From Paenibacillus mucilaginosus 3016 (GTDB lineage: Bacteria > Bacillota > Bacilli > Paenibacillales > NBRC-103111): a stretch of 64,000 nucleotides of DNA. The stretch covers positions 948,001 through 1,012,000 of the forward strand of contig NC_016935.1 of assembly GCF_000250655.1 (NCBI RefSeq). The letters are read 5' to 3'. Shown here piece after piece: positions 1-8,284 of the stretch (position 1 is its first letter; each line of letters begins with the position of its first letter). The notes beneath the pieces were generated by a model. It searched no databases. It was not told the origin of the DNA and worked only from the letters and a program-made list of their open reading frames with translations. The position numbers and the translations under genes were made by a program.

Positions 1-251
1 GCAGCATCACCAAAGAGATTCCTCTGGCTTCCGGAGGCAATGAGATTGTCGTCAAAGCCGAGAACAAGTACGGCGAGTTCAGCGAACCGTTCAAGCTGAC
101 CGTGCAGTTCGAGGCTCCGGCTCCGCTGCCGGCCATCCCGGTGGAGCAGCCGGCGGGACCCAGCCTCCCTGCGTCAACCAAGGAAACGACGCAGGTCCCG
201 GCAGGTCCGGCGCTTCCCGGGACCTCAGCGGGCAAGTCCAAGACGCCTTAA
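1..251 (+). CDS. C-terminal end of a secreted or surface protein (partial)
   Basis: The reading frame is open from the window edge (codons start at base 3) to TAA at 249-251. The visible 82 residues begin with a beta-rich stretch (motif ASGGNEIVVKAENKYGEFS) typical of the last strand pair of an Ig-like or Big-type extracellular domain. A Pro/Ala/Thr-rich tail without further fold follows, ending in Lys-Thr-Pro. Such tails usually mark secreted or wall-spanning proteins. The family cannot be named because the body lies outside the window. A strong terminator follows 70 bases downstream. Confidence 0.6.
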   Translation, partial: SITKEIPLASGGNEIVVKAENKYGEFSEPFKLTVQFEAPAPLPAIPVEQPAGPSLPASTKETTQVPAGPALPGTSAGKSKTP

Positions 252-563
252 ACCTGGGCGGCATACTGGAACTGCCAGCCGTTTCATTTCGGCGGCTGCC
301 CGCGTTCAGGCCTGTTCTCTTGAGAGCCTGTCACCTTTTTTGAAGGTGACAGGCTTTTTTGAGCATACCCAAATTTCCCGGGAAATCGACAGGGGAATGA
401 AAATAAAGGAAGTCGAAATCGAAGAAGGGAATTCGACAAAAACAGCGAATACGTATTAGGATAATAGACCTATTCGGCTCCATCTGCCCAAACGACTTCT
501 TTATGCCTGCCAAGCCTTGGGCAGAGAGGCGTGTTCTACATATGTAGGGAGGTTCACACCTTG
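252..563. other. Intergenic stretch without a gene
   Basis: This 312-base gap holds the terminator at 325-361 and the AT-richer leader of the following GGDEF-EAL gene. A possible -10-like GATAAT sits at 460-465, but no well-spaced -35 partner was found. Short reading frames here overlap the terminator and have no ribosome site. Confidence 0.5.
325..361 (+). terminator. Rho-independent terminator
   Basis: A perfect 13-bp stem (AGCCTGTCACCTT at 325-337 pairing with 343-355) has a 5-base loop and is followed by a run of T. It ends the partial gene at the left edge. Confidence 0.9.
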
Positions 564-3329
564 ATGCTGTCACAATCCGCCGCTCCCGTTCTTCTTTTTC
601 TGCTGCCTGCCTTCGCGCTCTTTTATATCGCCGCCGAGATCTATCTGCGTCATCCGCAGCATCCTTCCAACCGTGCGGCTTCGGCCTTTATCTTGTGCTT
701 TGTCGTGATCTTTGCGGGCTTTTACTTGTCTATGGTGATGTCCCTGGAGAGTGCGAGGCGGCTGCATTTTCATCTGATTGAGCCTGCGGCTTTTATGAGT
801 GCGGGGTTCGGCATGAAGTTTTATTTGTCGGTCACCCGCCTGGAACAGCGGATTTCCCGGCCGGTTAGAGCCGTACTGTACTTCCTGCCGGCTGTGGCGG
901 CCTACATTCTGCTGCAGATCGGGGGAACCCTTCTGGCCGATGTGGTCGAGAGCCCGTCCGGCTGGCGGTATGCCAGGTACGGAGTGGTATTCGAAATCAT
1001 GGTCTCCAGTCTGCTGCTGTATATCAGCGCGGGGACCCTGCTTCTCCTGTACGCCCGGCGGAAAGCCGGTTCGTCAAGAGCACGCGCCATGTATACCGTG
1101 CTGCTGGCCAACGGCTTTTTTTCCATTCTGTGGGGATTCGGGATTGCGATGATCTCCCGATGGGTGGAAGGGCTGTCATGGACCGTCTCACTGGCCTTTC
1201 ACTGTACGATCGTATGGGCGGTCACCGTCAGATATGTGGTGCTCAAATATGATTTTCTTCCCCACTACTCCCGCAAGTTCGAAGCCCTGTTCAATCTCTC
1301 CCCGTTCGGGATCGCACTGCTCGACGGGAATGCGGACATCAAGGAGATGAATCGGGCTGCCCGCCGCATGATGATCCGCCATGGGGGAGACGGTACGGAA
1401 GCTTCGGTGCTGGATGTCCTCCCGGCCGCCCACCGGCCGGCGGCCATGGAGAACTACCGCAGGAGGTTTGCCGCTCCCCAAGGGGAAAGCGGGTTCGAAT
1501 ATACGATGCTGGATGTCAAAGGGGAGGAGACGACCCTGTTGGTCGAAGCGGACTTTCTCGAGGTGGACGGGGAACGGCTCATGCTGCTCATCATCCGGGA
1601 TATTACCGAAGAGAAGAAGCGGATGGCGGAGCATCTGGAAGCGAAGGACCGCTACAGAGAGATCGCCGAGCTGCTGCAGGTCGTCTCCCGCACGACGAAC
1701 GACGGCATCTGGGAGCTCGATCTCGCGACGAACCGGCTGCGCTTCGGCATTCTGGGGGGACAGGAGCTTGGAGGCCGCCAAGGGGCGGACATGAGCATGA
1801 ACGACATTATGGAGTTCGTGCATCCCGAGGACCGGGATGCAGTGCAGGGGATTTGCGAGTCGCACCGGCTGCTCGGCACGCCGTTTGAATGCGAATTCCG
1901 CTTTCTCCATGAGGACGGCACCTATATCTGGGTCTACTGTGCGGCCGAGGCCACACGGGACGACAGTGGACAGCCGCTGCGTCTCATCGGCTCCATCAAG
2001 GATATTACGGAGCGCCGCAGAGCCCAGGAGGAGATAGCGTATCTGGCCTATCACGACAGTCTTACCGGATTGCCCAACCGCCTGCTCTTCCACAAGCGCC
2101 TGTCCGAAGCGCAGCAGGATGTACGGGGACGGAAGAAGAAGGGCTTGGCCGTTCTGATGCTCGATCTCGACCAGTTCAAGCTGATTAACGACTCGCTCGG
2201 TCACCACACAGGAGATGTCATGCTCCAGTACGCTGCAGGGGAGCTGCAGCATCTCCTTCGTCCGGGCGATCTGGCGGCGAGAATGGGCGGTGACGAGTTT
2301 GCCGTGCTGCTGACAGATATAGCGGACGTTGAGGAAGCAATGGCGGCGGCGGAGGTCATTCTGTACCGGTTCCAGCTCCCGCTGCGGGCCGGCGGCCTGG
2401 AGCTCTTCAGCACGGCGAGCATCGGCGTCGCATTCGGGCTGGGCGGAGACTGCAACGCCGACCTGCTGATCCGCGGAGCGGATATGGCCATGTATGCGGC
2501 CAAGGAGCAGGGGAGAGACCGGGTGGCGGTTTATTCGCCCGGCATGACCGACCTGGTCAATGAGCGGATGGAGCTCGAAAACGGGCTCCGCCGCGCGCTG
2601 GAGCGGGAAGAATTCGTCCTGCATTACCAGCCGCAGACCGATGCGGCCACCGGCCGGCTTGTCGGCATGGAGGCGCTGATCCGCTGGGAGTCGCCGGAGC
2701 GGGGCAGGGTGGCACCGGACCGCTTCATCCCGGTGGCGGAGGAGAGCGGGCTGATCGCCCAGATCGGCTCCTGGGTGCTGCGCACAGCCTGCAGGCAGAA
2801 CCGGGAGTGGCAGTGCATGGGACTGCCAAAGGTCACCGTATCGGTGAACATCTCCGTGCTTCAGCTTAAGCGCCGTCCCTTCGTGGAGGAGGTCCAGAGC
2901 ATTCTGAAGGAAACGGGACTGAGTCCGCAGTATCTGTGCCTGGAAGTAACGGAGAGCGTTGCCTTCCGGGACGAAGCTATCATGGAGGTGCTCGGGCAGC
3001 TGACGGCCCTCGGGATCCGCATTGCGATCGACGATTTCGGTACGGGCTATTCTTCGCTCTCGCTGCTGAACCGGATGCCGGTCCATATTCTCAAGATTGA
3101 CCGGTCCTTTATCTCGGGGCTTCCGGAGCAGCCGTCATCCGTGGTTCAGGCGATAATCTCCATGTCCCATCACATGGACTTAGCCGTCGTGGCCGAAGGG
3201 GTCGAGACGGAGGAGCAGCTGGAGCTGCTCCGGCTGCTTGGATGCGACGAGATCCAGGGCTATTATATTTCGCCTCCGCTGCCCCCGGAGCGCTTCGTCC
3301 GGTTTCTCTCCGGAATCGAGTCCGCCTGA
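564..3329 (+). CDS. Membrane PAS-PAS-GGDEF-EAL cyclic-di-GMP protein
   Basis: Predicted bifunctional c-di-GMP enzyme of about 921 residues. Roughly seven hydrophobic segments occupy residues 5-225 (a histidine-kinase-type sensory membrane module). Two PAS domains follow (about 235-350 and 370-490), then GGDEF (motif GGDEF at about 575-579) and EAL (EAL at about 703-705). The EAL metal and catalytic signatures are intact: NISVLQL, EVTES, IDDFGTGYSSL, LKIDRSF, EGVETEEQ and QGYY. Both diguanylate cyclase and phosphodiesterase activities are therefore possible; which dominates cannot be read. ATG 564 is chosen because GGGAGG (547-552) lies at proper distance; the frame stays open upstream to 531. 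It is monocistronic, with terminators on both sides. Confidence 0.9.
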   Translation: MLSQSAAPVLLFLLPAFALFYIAAEIYLRHPQHPSNRAASAFILCFVVIFAGFYLSMVMSLESARRLHFHLIEPAAFMSAGFGMKFYLSVTRLEQRISRPVRAVLYFLPAVAAYILLQIGGTLLADVVESPSGWRYARYGVVFEIMVSSLLLYISAGTLLLLYARRKAGSSRARAMYTVLLANGFFSILWGFGIAMISRWVEGLSWTVSLAFHCTIVWAVTVRYVVLKYDFLPHYSRKFEALFNLSPFGIALLDGNADIKEMNRAARRMMIRHGGDGTEASVLDVLPAAHRPAAMENYRRRFAAPQGESGFEYTMLDVKGEETTLLVEADFLEVDGERLMLLIIRDITEEKKRMAEHLEAKDRYREIAELLQVVSRTTNDGIWELDLATNRLRFGILGGQELGGRQGADMSMNDIMEFVHPEDRDAVQGICESHRLLGTPFECEFRFLHEDGTYIWVYCAAEATRDDSGQPLRLIGSIKDITERRRAQEEIAYLAYHDSLTGLPNRLLFHKRLSEAQQDVRGRKKKGLAVLMLDLDQFKLINDSLGHHTGDVMLQYAAGELQHLLRPGDLAARMGGDEFAVLLTDIADVEEAMAAAEVILYRFQLPLRAGGLELFSTASIGVAFGLGGDCNADLLIRGADMAMYAAKEQGRDRVAVYSPGMTDLVNERMELENGLRRALEREEFVLHYQPQTDAATGRLVGMEALIRWESPERGRVAPDRFIPVAEESGLIAQIGSWVLRTACRQNREWQCMGLPKVTVSVNISVLQLKRRPFVEEVQSILKETGLSPQYLCLEVTESVAFRDEAIMEVLGQLTALGIRIAIDDFGTGYSSLSLLNRMPVHILKIDRSFISGLPEQPSSVVQAIISMSHHMDLAVVAEGVETEEQLELLRLLGCDEIQGYYISPPLPPERFVRFLSGIESA

Positions 3330-3361
3330 GAACCGCACTAAAATGTTTTGAAACGCAATCG

Positions 3362-3396
3362 AGGCTGCCCCGTACTACCGGGTGCAGCCTTTTGGG
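3362..3396 (+). terminator. Probable terminator after the GGDEF-EAL gene
   Basis: AGGCTGC (3362-3368) pairs with GCAGCCT (3384-3390), with extra G-C pairs inside, followed by TTTT. The T-run is short and interrupted by GGG. Confidence 0.6.
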
Positions 3397-3452
3397 TTTT
3401 GGCGCCTATTTGTACTAGGTTGGAACTCCTTTAGGAGTGCCGGGCCGAGTTA

Positions 3453-3481
3453 TTCACAAAAAGTTGTTGACAATTTGTAAT
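3453..3481 (+). promoter_or_regulatory. Candidate sigma-A promoter
   Basis: TTCACA (3453-3458) and TGTAAT (3476-3481) are spaced 17 bases apart in AT-rich DNA upstream of the small gene that follows. An overlapping TTGACA at 3467 has no well-spaced -10. Assignment rests on sequence match only. Confidence 0.4.
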
Positions 3482-3526
3482 AATTTTTTAAGCTTAATTT
3501 AATGATCGTAATTTATCCTAATAGTA

Positions 3527-3790
3527 ATGAGCCAATTTGATAAAGTAGGGACGGTGTTAGGGATGAAAGTGTTCGTGACCATTCAAAACAAAGAAATCCC
3601 CGTTTTCGCCGACAGCTTGAATAAGAAAACGTTGAAATTGCTGAAAACGGCGCTGGATAAGAAAGTCCAAACCGGGAGACATACACTTAAGAAATGCCTG
3701 CAGACTTTGATCAGTATCGAAGTGGTCGGCTGTGAAGCCATTCTCCATTCCTTGAACGAAAAGGATTCGCTTGCCCTGTCTCTCTACTAG
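3527..3790 (+). CDS. Small protein of unknown function (87 aa)
   Basis: Not recognised. The 87-residue product is basic in the middle (motif KKTLKLLKTALDKKV) with a likely beta-alpha pattern and two cysteines in the C-terminal half (KKCLQ and VVGCEA). There is no signal peptide or membrane segment. The annotated ATG has poor ribosome-site support; an internal ATG at 3563 (MKVFVTIQNKEI) preceded by GGGACGGTGTTAGGG is an alternative that gives 75 residues. A promoter-like sequence lies upstream, and a terminator hairpin overlaps the stop codon, which argues for a real single-gene transcript. It sits downstream of a c-di-GMP enzyme, but no functional link is shown. Confidence 0.6.
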   Translation: MSQFDKVGTVLGMKVFVTIQNKEIPVFADSLNKKTLKLLKTALDKKVQTGRHTLKKCLQTLISIEVVGCEAILHSLNEKDSLALSLY

Positions 3791-3806
3791 AGAGACTTTT
3801 TTTTAT
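3778..3806 (+). terminator. Terminator overlapping the stop codon
   Basis: GTCTCTC (3778-3784) pairs with GAGAGAC (3790-3796) around a 5-base loop and is followed by nine T. The TAG stop codon of the 87-residue gene lies inside the hairpin. Confidence 0.85.
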
Positions 3807-3818
3807 GTGTCTTCTTCG

Positions 3819-3852
3819 GTCCTTAAAGGATGGGGAAGCCGGTTATCTCCAT
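3819..3852. repeat. 34-nt conserved element, copy 1
   Basis: This stretch matches 33869-33902 at about 29 of 34 positions in the same orientation. It contains the near-palindrome TCCTTAAAGGA and the invariant core GAAGCCG followed by TTATCTC. In both places it lies just past a terminator T-run, between two genes that converge on it. Its nature is unknown: it could be a REP-like element, a remnant of an insertion-sequence end, or an opposite-strand 3' signal. Confidence 0.5.
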
Positions 3853-3960
3853 TATATGGGACAACGGCGCCCTTCATGACAGCAAAGCGGAAGCAGCGGG
3901 GCATCCCGCAGGCCTCCGCCTTTTTGGGTTATTCGGCTGTCGTGGAGCCTCAGGCCGGGG

Positions 3961-4791
3961 CTATGCCTGCTCGGCGGCCAGCAGAGGGCCGGACCCGTTC
4001 GCGCTCCGGTAAGCCCCCGGGGAAATCCCGTACTTTTCCTTGAACACGCGGTGAAAGTACGTATACCCGCCAAAACCGCACGTCTCCGCGATCTGGTCGA
4101 GGGTCATGGAGGTATATTTCATCCGCTCGAGCGCGGCCGTCAGACGGATTTCCTGGGCGTATTCCATCATCGTCTTGCCGTAGCTCTCCTTGAAGAGATG
4201 CACGGCCCGGGAGACGCTGAGCCCTGCGTGGCGGGCGACTTCCTCCACCCGGAAGGTGCGGGTCGCATGCTCTTCGATGAACCGCTTCATCCGCGTAACG
4301 CTGAAGGGACGGCCGCTGGCCGGGGCCGTGTCGGTGGCGGCCCTCTCGAGATAGAGGCAGAGGGCGCGCAGCAGGTAGCCGGTGAGCTCGGGGCTGCCGC
4401 CGTCCTCGAGTCTGCGCTTCTCGGCGATAATCTGCTGCCAGAGGCCGAGGAGCTTCTCGTCGAGGTCGATGCGCGTGACGGTCGGCTTCGGGGTACGATC
4501 CCACCACTCGCGCACCCAGGAACCCTCGCAGCCGATATAGTAATCGCCGGAGGAAATGATCGACCCCTTGGCCCCGGCGGCACGCTCTTCAATCCGGAGC
4601 TCGTAGGTGTCTCCCGGCTTCAGGAGCAGCAGGTCGCCCTGCTCGAGCTCACAGGTTCTGCCCCCGGCCACTACGGTCGAAGAGCCTTCGGTTTGAAGCC
4701 GGAAGAGATAGGAGGGAACGCCATGCTTATAGTGCGTGTAGAAGCGCTCCCGGTGGTATGAGTATCCGCATAGCAGTACGTTTGCCTTCAT
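3961..4791 (-). CDS. AraC-family transcriptional regulator
   Basis: Predicted 276-residue regulator. The N-terminal cupin-like effector domain (about 1-140) contains ELEQGDLLLLKPGDTYEL. The C-terminal double helix-turn-helix domain (about 175-270) ends with the AraC signature region (DQIAETCGFGGYTYFHRVFK, then YGISPGAYR). The start was placed at MKANVLL because it begins the domain; the longer open frame upstream would run into the divergent promoter region. It is transcribed away from the sugar isomerase/dehydrogenase pair, so it most likely controls those genes in response to a sugar or polyol. The ligand cannot be told. Confidence 0.85.
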   Translation of the reverse strand: MKANVLLCGYSYHRERFYTHYKHGVPSYLFRLQTEGSSTVVAGGRTCELEQGDLLLLKPGDTYELRIEERAAGAKGSIISSGDYYIGCEGSWVREWWDRTPKPTVTRIDLDEKLLGLWQQIIAEKRRLEDGGSPELTGYLLRALCLYLERAATDTAPASGRPFSVTRMKRFIEEHATRTFRVEEVARHAGLSVSRAVHLFKESYGKTMMEYAQEIRLTAALERMKYTSMTLDQIAETCGFGGYTYFHRVFKEKYGISPGAYRSANGSGPLLAAEQA

Positions 4792-4920
4792 ATCAACTTG
4801 GGTCCCCCGTAAATTAATAGCAAAATCGTTGATGTTTCGATTATATCGTGGATTTTCTTTTTGGGCTATGTCCGGTACGATGAATGACATAGGGAACACA
4901 CAACTGCACAGGGAGAGTGA
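4792..4920. promoter_or_regulatory. Divergent control region, AraC regulator / sugar isomerase
   Basis: About 130 AT-rich bases separate the two divergent starts and must hold both promoters and any AraC-type operator. Repeated ATCG-containing half-sites (around 4826-4850) are visible, but no operator can be defined with confidence. Confidence 0.4.
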
Positions 4921-5700
4921 GTGTCAATGAGAAGACTCGGAATCGGGCTCCAACTCTATACGCTTCGCAATGAAACCGCTGCCGATTTTGCCGGTACGCT
5001 TCGCAAGGTGGCTCAGCTTGGATACGAAGGTGTGGAATTCGCCGGCTACGGCGGTCTTCAGGCGGAAGAACTCGGTGCGCTGCTGAACGAAATCGGTCTG
5101 AAGGCGATTGGCGCGCACGTGTCGCTGCAGAGCCTCGAGGAAGATCTGCAGGGCCAGATCGACTACATCAAAGCGATCGGCGGCCAGTATCTCATCTGCC
5201 CTTATGTAGGGGATGACCGCCGTGGTACCCCGGAAGACTGGCAGAAGCTCTTCTCCTTCTTCGAGGAAGTAGGGGCGGAAGCGCGCAAGCAGGGGCTGAC
5301 GTTCGCTTATCATAACCACGCGTTTGAGTTCGAACTGAAGGTCGGCGACGAGTACGTATTCGACGCCATGTACTCTTCCACCTCGCCGGAATCGGTACAG
5401 GTGGAGATGGACGTATGCTGGGTGCAGTTCGCCGGACAGGATCCGCTGGCCTATATTCCTCGCTATGCGGGACGTCTGCCGCTGCTCCACCTCAAGGACT
5501 TCAACAAGGACGAACAGGGCGGCATGCAGACGCTGGAGCTGGGCCAGGGCGTGGTAGATCTCAAGGGCGTGATCGCCGCTGCTTCGGACGCAGGTGTCGA
5601 ATGGCTCATCGTCGAGCAGGACAACTGTCAGAACCCGCCGCTGCAGAGCGTGGAGAACAGCTTGAACTGGGTCAAAGAGAACTATCTGCTCAGCCTGTAA
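4921..5700 (+). CDS. Sugar phosphate isomerase/epimerase (TIM barrel, AP-endonuclease 2 fold)
   Basis: A 259-residue cytosolic protein of the xylose-isomerase-like / IolE-IolI superfamily. It begins with the typical first strand LGIGLQLYTLRNE. Metal-ligand-like motifs are visible at FAYHNHAFEFE, VEMDVCWVQFAG, LPLLHLKDF and the final Glu in WLIVEQD. The family isomerises or epimerises sugars, keto-inositols or dehydrogenase products. The next gene is a Gfo/Idh/MocA dehydrogenase, a pairing typical of sugar-oxidation pathways. The start is GTG 4921 or ATG 4927: GGGAG at 4911-4915 sits 5 and 11 bases away respectively, so it is undecided. The substrate is not inferable. Confidence 0.85.
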   Translation: MSMRRLGIGLQLYTLRNETAADFAGTLRKVAQLGYEGVEFAGYGGLQAEELGALLNEIGLKAIGAHVSLQSLEEDLQGQIDYIKAIGGQYLICPYVGDDRRGTPEDWQKLFSFFEEVGAEARKQGLTFAYHNHAFEFELKVGDEYVFDAMYSSTSPESVQVEMDVCWVQFAGQDPLAYIPRYAGRLPLLHLKDFNKDEQGGMQTLELGQGVVDLKGVIAAASDAGVEWLIVEQDNCQNPPLQSVENSLNWVKENYLLSL

Positions 5701-5780
5701 TCCTTAACCGGTATCACCCTAATAGAGAAGGACCTTTTCTTGAATAAAAAAAAGAACCCACCCCAAAGGAGTAGTTGAAC

Positions 5781-6800
5781 GTGAGCAAATTGAGAGTTGC
5801 CGTCATCGGCTGCGGTTCCATTTCGAAGCACCGTCACATCCCCGAATATGCGGCGAACCCGCATGTGGAGCTTGTCGCTTTCGTCGATCCGGTAGGCGAG
5901 CGTGCGGAGCACTACGCCTCCCTGCACGGAGGCAAGGCCTTCTCGGATTACGAGACGATGCTGAGCGAGATCAAGCCGGATGCCGTAAGCGTCTGCACGC
6001 CGAACGCCACCCACGCGCCGATCTCCATCGCCGCAGCCAAAGCGGGCGCGCACGTGCTTGTCGAGAAACCGATGGCCGCCACCGAAGAAGAGGGCCTCGC
6101 CATGATCGAAGCCGCCAAGGCGGCTGGCGTCTACCTGATGGTCGGCCACAACCAGCGCTTCATGCCTCCGCATGTGAAGGCCAAGGAAGTGCTGAGCTCC
6201 GGCCGCCTCGGCAAGGTGCTGACCTTCCGCACGTCGTTCGGCCACCCGGGACCGGAAGGCTGGAGCGTCGACGGGCGCGAGAGCTGGTTCTTCCGCAAGC
6301 CGGAAGCAGTTATGGGCGCCATGGGTGACCTTGGCGTGCACAAGTCCGACTTCATCCGCTGGCTGCTCGGCGAGGAAGTGGCTGATGTGACGGGCTTCAT
6401 CGGCACCCAGCACAAAGAAGGCACGGAAGTGGACGACAACGCCATCTGCGTGCTGCGGATGAAGAGCGGCATCATTGGTTCCCTGGTCGCCTCCTGGACG
6501 TACTACAAGGGCGAAGACAACGGTACGATCCTGTGGTGCGAGAACGGCGTCCTGAAGATCGGTACGGACCCGAACGACCAGGTGATCGTCGAGCTGCGCG
6601 ACGGCACGGTCGAGCGCTACAAGGTGGGAGCTATCGCTACCAACGAGAAGCAGGTGGCGAGCGGAGTCATCGATGCGTTCGTGGAGTCGATCGTGACGAA
6701 GACGCCTCCAAGCGTATCCGGCGAAGAAGGCCTGCGTTCGCTTAAGGTCATTCTGGCGGCCTTCGAATCGCAGAACACCGGCCGGGTGATCTCGCTGTAA
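5781..6800 (+). CDS. Gfo/Idh/MocA-family oxidoreductase
   Basis: NAD(P)-dependent dehydrogenase of 339 residues. The N-terminal Rossmann fold starts with RVAVIGCGSISKHRH. The family motif VEKPMA (the catalytic EKP) is present, followed by MVGHNQRFMP and the C-terminal beta-sheet domain with GDLGVHKSDFIRWLLGEE, carrying the expected D and H. The family oxidises or reduces sugars and inositols. GTG 5781 is chosen because AAAGGAG (5765-5771) lies 9 bases upstream; TTG 5775 would be too close. It follows the isomerase by about 80 bases and is probably co-transcribed with it. Strong terminators follow. Confidence 0.9.
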   Translation: MSKLRVAVIGCGSISKHRHIPEYAANPHVELVAFVDPVGERAEHYASLHGGKAFSDYETMLSEIKPDAVSVCTPNATHAPISIAAAKAGAHVLVEKPMAATEEEGLAMIEAAKAAGVYLMVGHNQRFMPPHVKAKEVLSSGRLGKVLTFRTSFGHPGPEGWSVDGRESWFFRKPEAVMGAMGDLGVHKSDFIRWLLGEEVADVTGFIGTQHKEGTEVDDNAICVLRMKSGIIGSLVASWTYYKGEDNGTILWCENGVLKIGTDPNDQVIVELRDGTVERYKVGAIATNEKQVASGVIDAFVESIVTKTPPSVSGEEGLRSLKVILAAFESQNTGRVISL

Positions 6801-6860
6801 TCCCATCTCCCCGGACAGGGCGGGGCAGGGCTGAGAGCCCTGAGCCGCCCGTCACCAAGA

Positions 6861-6890
6861 GGACGCTCCTGCGAAGGAGCGTCCTTGTTT
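6861..6890 (+). terminator. Rho-independent terminator
   Basis: A perfect 10-bp stem (GGACGCTCCT with AGGAGCGTCC) with a GCGA loop precedes TTGTTT. It ends the isomerase/dehydrogenase transcript. Confidence 0.9.
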
Positions 6891-6918
6891 AAGATATGAT
6901 GAAAACTTCCTCGAAAGG

Positions 6919-6939
6919 ACCCCGCTCAGGGGTTTTTTC
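6919..6939 (+). terminator. Second small terminator-like hairpin
   Basis: ACCCC (6919-6923) pairs with GGGGT (6929-6933), followed by six T. It may back up the preceding terminator. Confidence 0.6.
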
Positions 6940-7030
6940 TTATGTTGGTTAAACTGCATGCGCCGGGAACGGGTTGTCCGAAGTACCGAAGAGGTGAAAC
7001 CTGGGGAACGCCCATCCCCTGCATCTTAGG

Positions 7031-7531
7031 TCACTGGAGCCTTGGGAGGCTGGTTTCCTCCTTGAGCCGGCGGTATTGACTCAGCATGGACAGCCGCCAC
7101 GGAACGATGCTGCCGAAGGCGAGCAGGAAGAACAGCGCCCCGGTCTGCGGGATCGAGATGTGCCGCTCAATATAGGTATGCAGGGCGATCCGCAGGCAGA
7201 GCAGCCCCAGAAGAACGAACATGAACGCCTTGGAGCGCCTTACATAGATGGCCCCCTCCCTGTATTCCAGTTTCGAGCTGGAGATCAAGGGGTAAGAAAA
7301 CAGTAAAGCTCCGGCCCCCAAGGCCAATAATGCCCAGCTGACGGGCAGGTGGAAGTAGGGGGAGACGAACATCAGGAAACCCGTACTCATTCCGAGCGGC
7401 GGCATGATGATCGCTGCAAGGGAGACCGGCCGGCGTCCCGCCCTGCTTCGCACGAAGATTGCGAGAAGAGCCATGACGAGCATCCCGATGCCGGACAGCG
7501 CCTGAAGGTGAAGAGCTCCGAATTGAACCAT
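7031..7531 (-). CDS. ccdC: CcdC-like integral membrane protein
   Basis: Predicted 166-residue membrane protein with four or five hydrophobic segments and the pattern of CcdC/DUF1453 proteins, usually about 160 residues: an N-terminal segment ending in RSRAGRRPVS, a core SKLEYREGAIYVRRSKAFMF and the basic C-terminal tail. In Bacillus, CcdC is encoded with cytochrome c maturation genes but its exact role is unclear. No other cytochrome genes are present here. The start MVQFGALH was chosen over upstream codons because a GAGGAAAGAGAGGAA-like ribosome site precedes it. The name is from family resemblance. Confidence 0.65.
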   Translation of the reverse strand: MVQFGALHLQALSGIGMLVMALLAIFVRSRAGRRPVSLAAIIMPPLGMSTGFLMFVSPYFHLPVSWALLALGAGALLFSYPLISSSKLEYREGAIYVRRSKAFMFVLLGLLCLRIALHTYIERHISIPQTGALFFLLAFGSIVPWRLSMLSQYRRLKEETSLPRLQ

Positions 7532-7667
7532 AGCCGATTCCTCTCTTTCCTCCTCATTATACCACTCCCGGGCGGTGATAACCAAAGGGAGCGTTTGGTG
7601 TTTCCGGCGGAAGGAGAGGGGACAAGCTCCATGGTTCCCAAAAAATCCAATCCGAGAGGTGATTCCC

Positions 7668-8099
7668 ATGCTGTATGCCCATATCCTGGTTGCTTATGAC
7701 GGCTCGAACGAGTCGGATCTCGCCTTGTCCCATGCGGTACAGCTCTGCGATCTGCTGCCCGGCGCGAAGCTGGAGGTGGTGCACGTATTCAATGTGCCCA
7801 GCCTGATGTTCGGGGAGGCGCTGGTGACGGCGCCGGCGGACGTGTCGAGGATCGAGTACGAGCATGCCGAGTCGATCGTGGACAAGGCGCGCACGAGGCT
7901 GGCGGGCCGGAACGGAGCGGAGGCCAGACTGCTGCAGGGGGCTCCGGGCAAGGTGATCCTGGCTCATGCCGAGGAAGCGGGGTGCGACCTGATTATTCTG
8001 GGCTCCAGGGGACTGAGCACCCTCGGTGAATTCATGCTCGGCAGCGTCAGCCACCATGTCGTCCAGCATGCGAAGGTGCCCGTATTGATCGTCAAGTGA
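7668..8099 (+). CDS. Universal stress protein (UspA family)
   Basis: A single-domain 143-residue cytosolic protein. It begins HILVAYDGSNESDLAL, the Usp first strand with the nucleotide-contacting Asp. It ends with the ATP-binding signature G-x2-G-x9-GS in GSRGLSTLGEFMLGS, then VPVLIVK. This places it in the ATP-binding rather than the non-binding subclass. The start is set by GAGAGGTGAT upstream of ATG 7668; the longer open frame lacks support. It stands alone between a divergent gene and the nucleoside importer. Its role in stress is known only for the family. Confidence 0.92.
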   Translation: MLYAHILVAYDGSNESDLALSHAVQLCDLLPGAKLEVVHVFNVPSLMFGEALVTAPADVSRIEYEHAESIVDKARTRLAGRNGAEARLLQGAPGKVILAHAEEAGCDLIILGSRGLSTLGEFMLGSVSHHVVQHAKVPVLIVK

Positions 8100-8284
8100 C
8101 GCGCGGGGCGATCCCTTGGGTCCTGTGACGGAATTATGACAGAAAAAACGTTCACGAACCCTGAAAAAATTGTCGAAGAGTCTGGACGATGGTCAAAAAA
8201 AGCTTTATAATAAATCTGTTTTCTTTTATTACTTGTGTCTTACATATAATGTGGGATTTATTAACATGGGGGGGTTCATCAATC

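Noticed and set aside
1188-3086. Very long minus-strand open frame opposite the GGDEF-EAL gene
   Set aside because: It is the antisense shadow of a clear multi-domain protein; it has no domain, biased His/Arg/Gln content and no ribosome site.
3771-4073. Short frames on both strands between the 87-residue gene and the AraC gene
   Set aside because: They overlap the terminator, the 34-nt element or the end of the AraC gene and lack ribosome sites.
8100-8284. Purine riboswitch upstream of the nucleoside importer
   Set aside because: AT-rich leader with TATAAT boxes, but the conserved three-way junction bases and the P1 pairing of the purine aptamer are absent.
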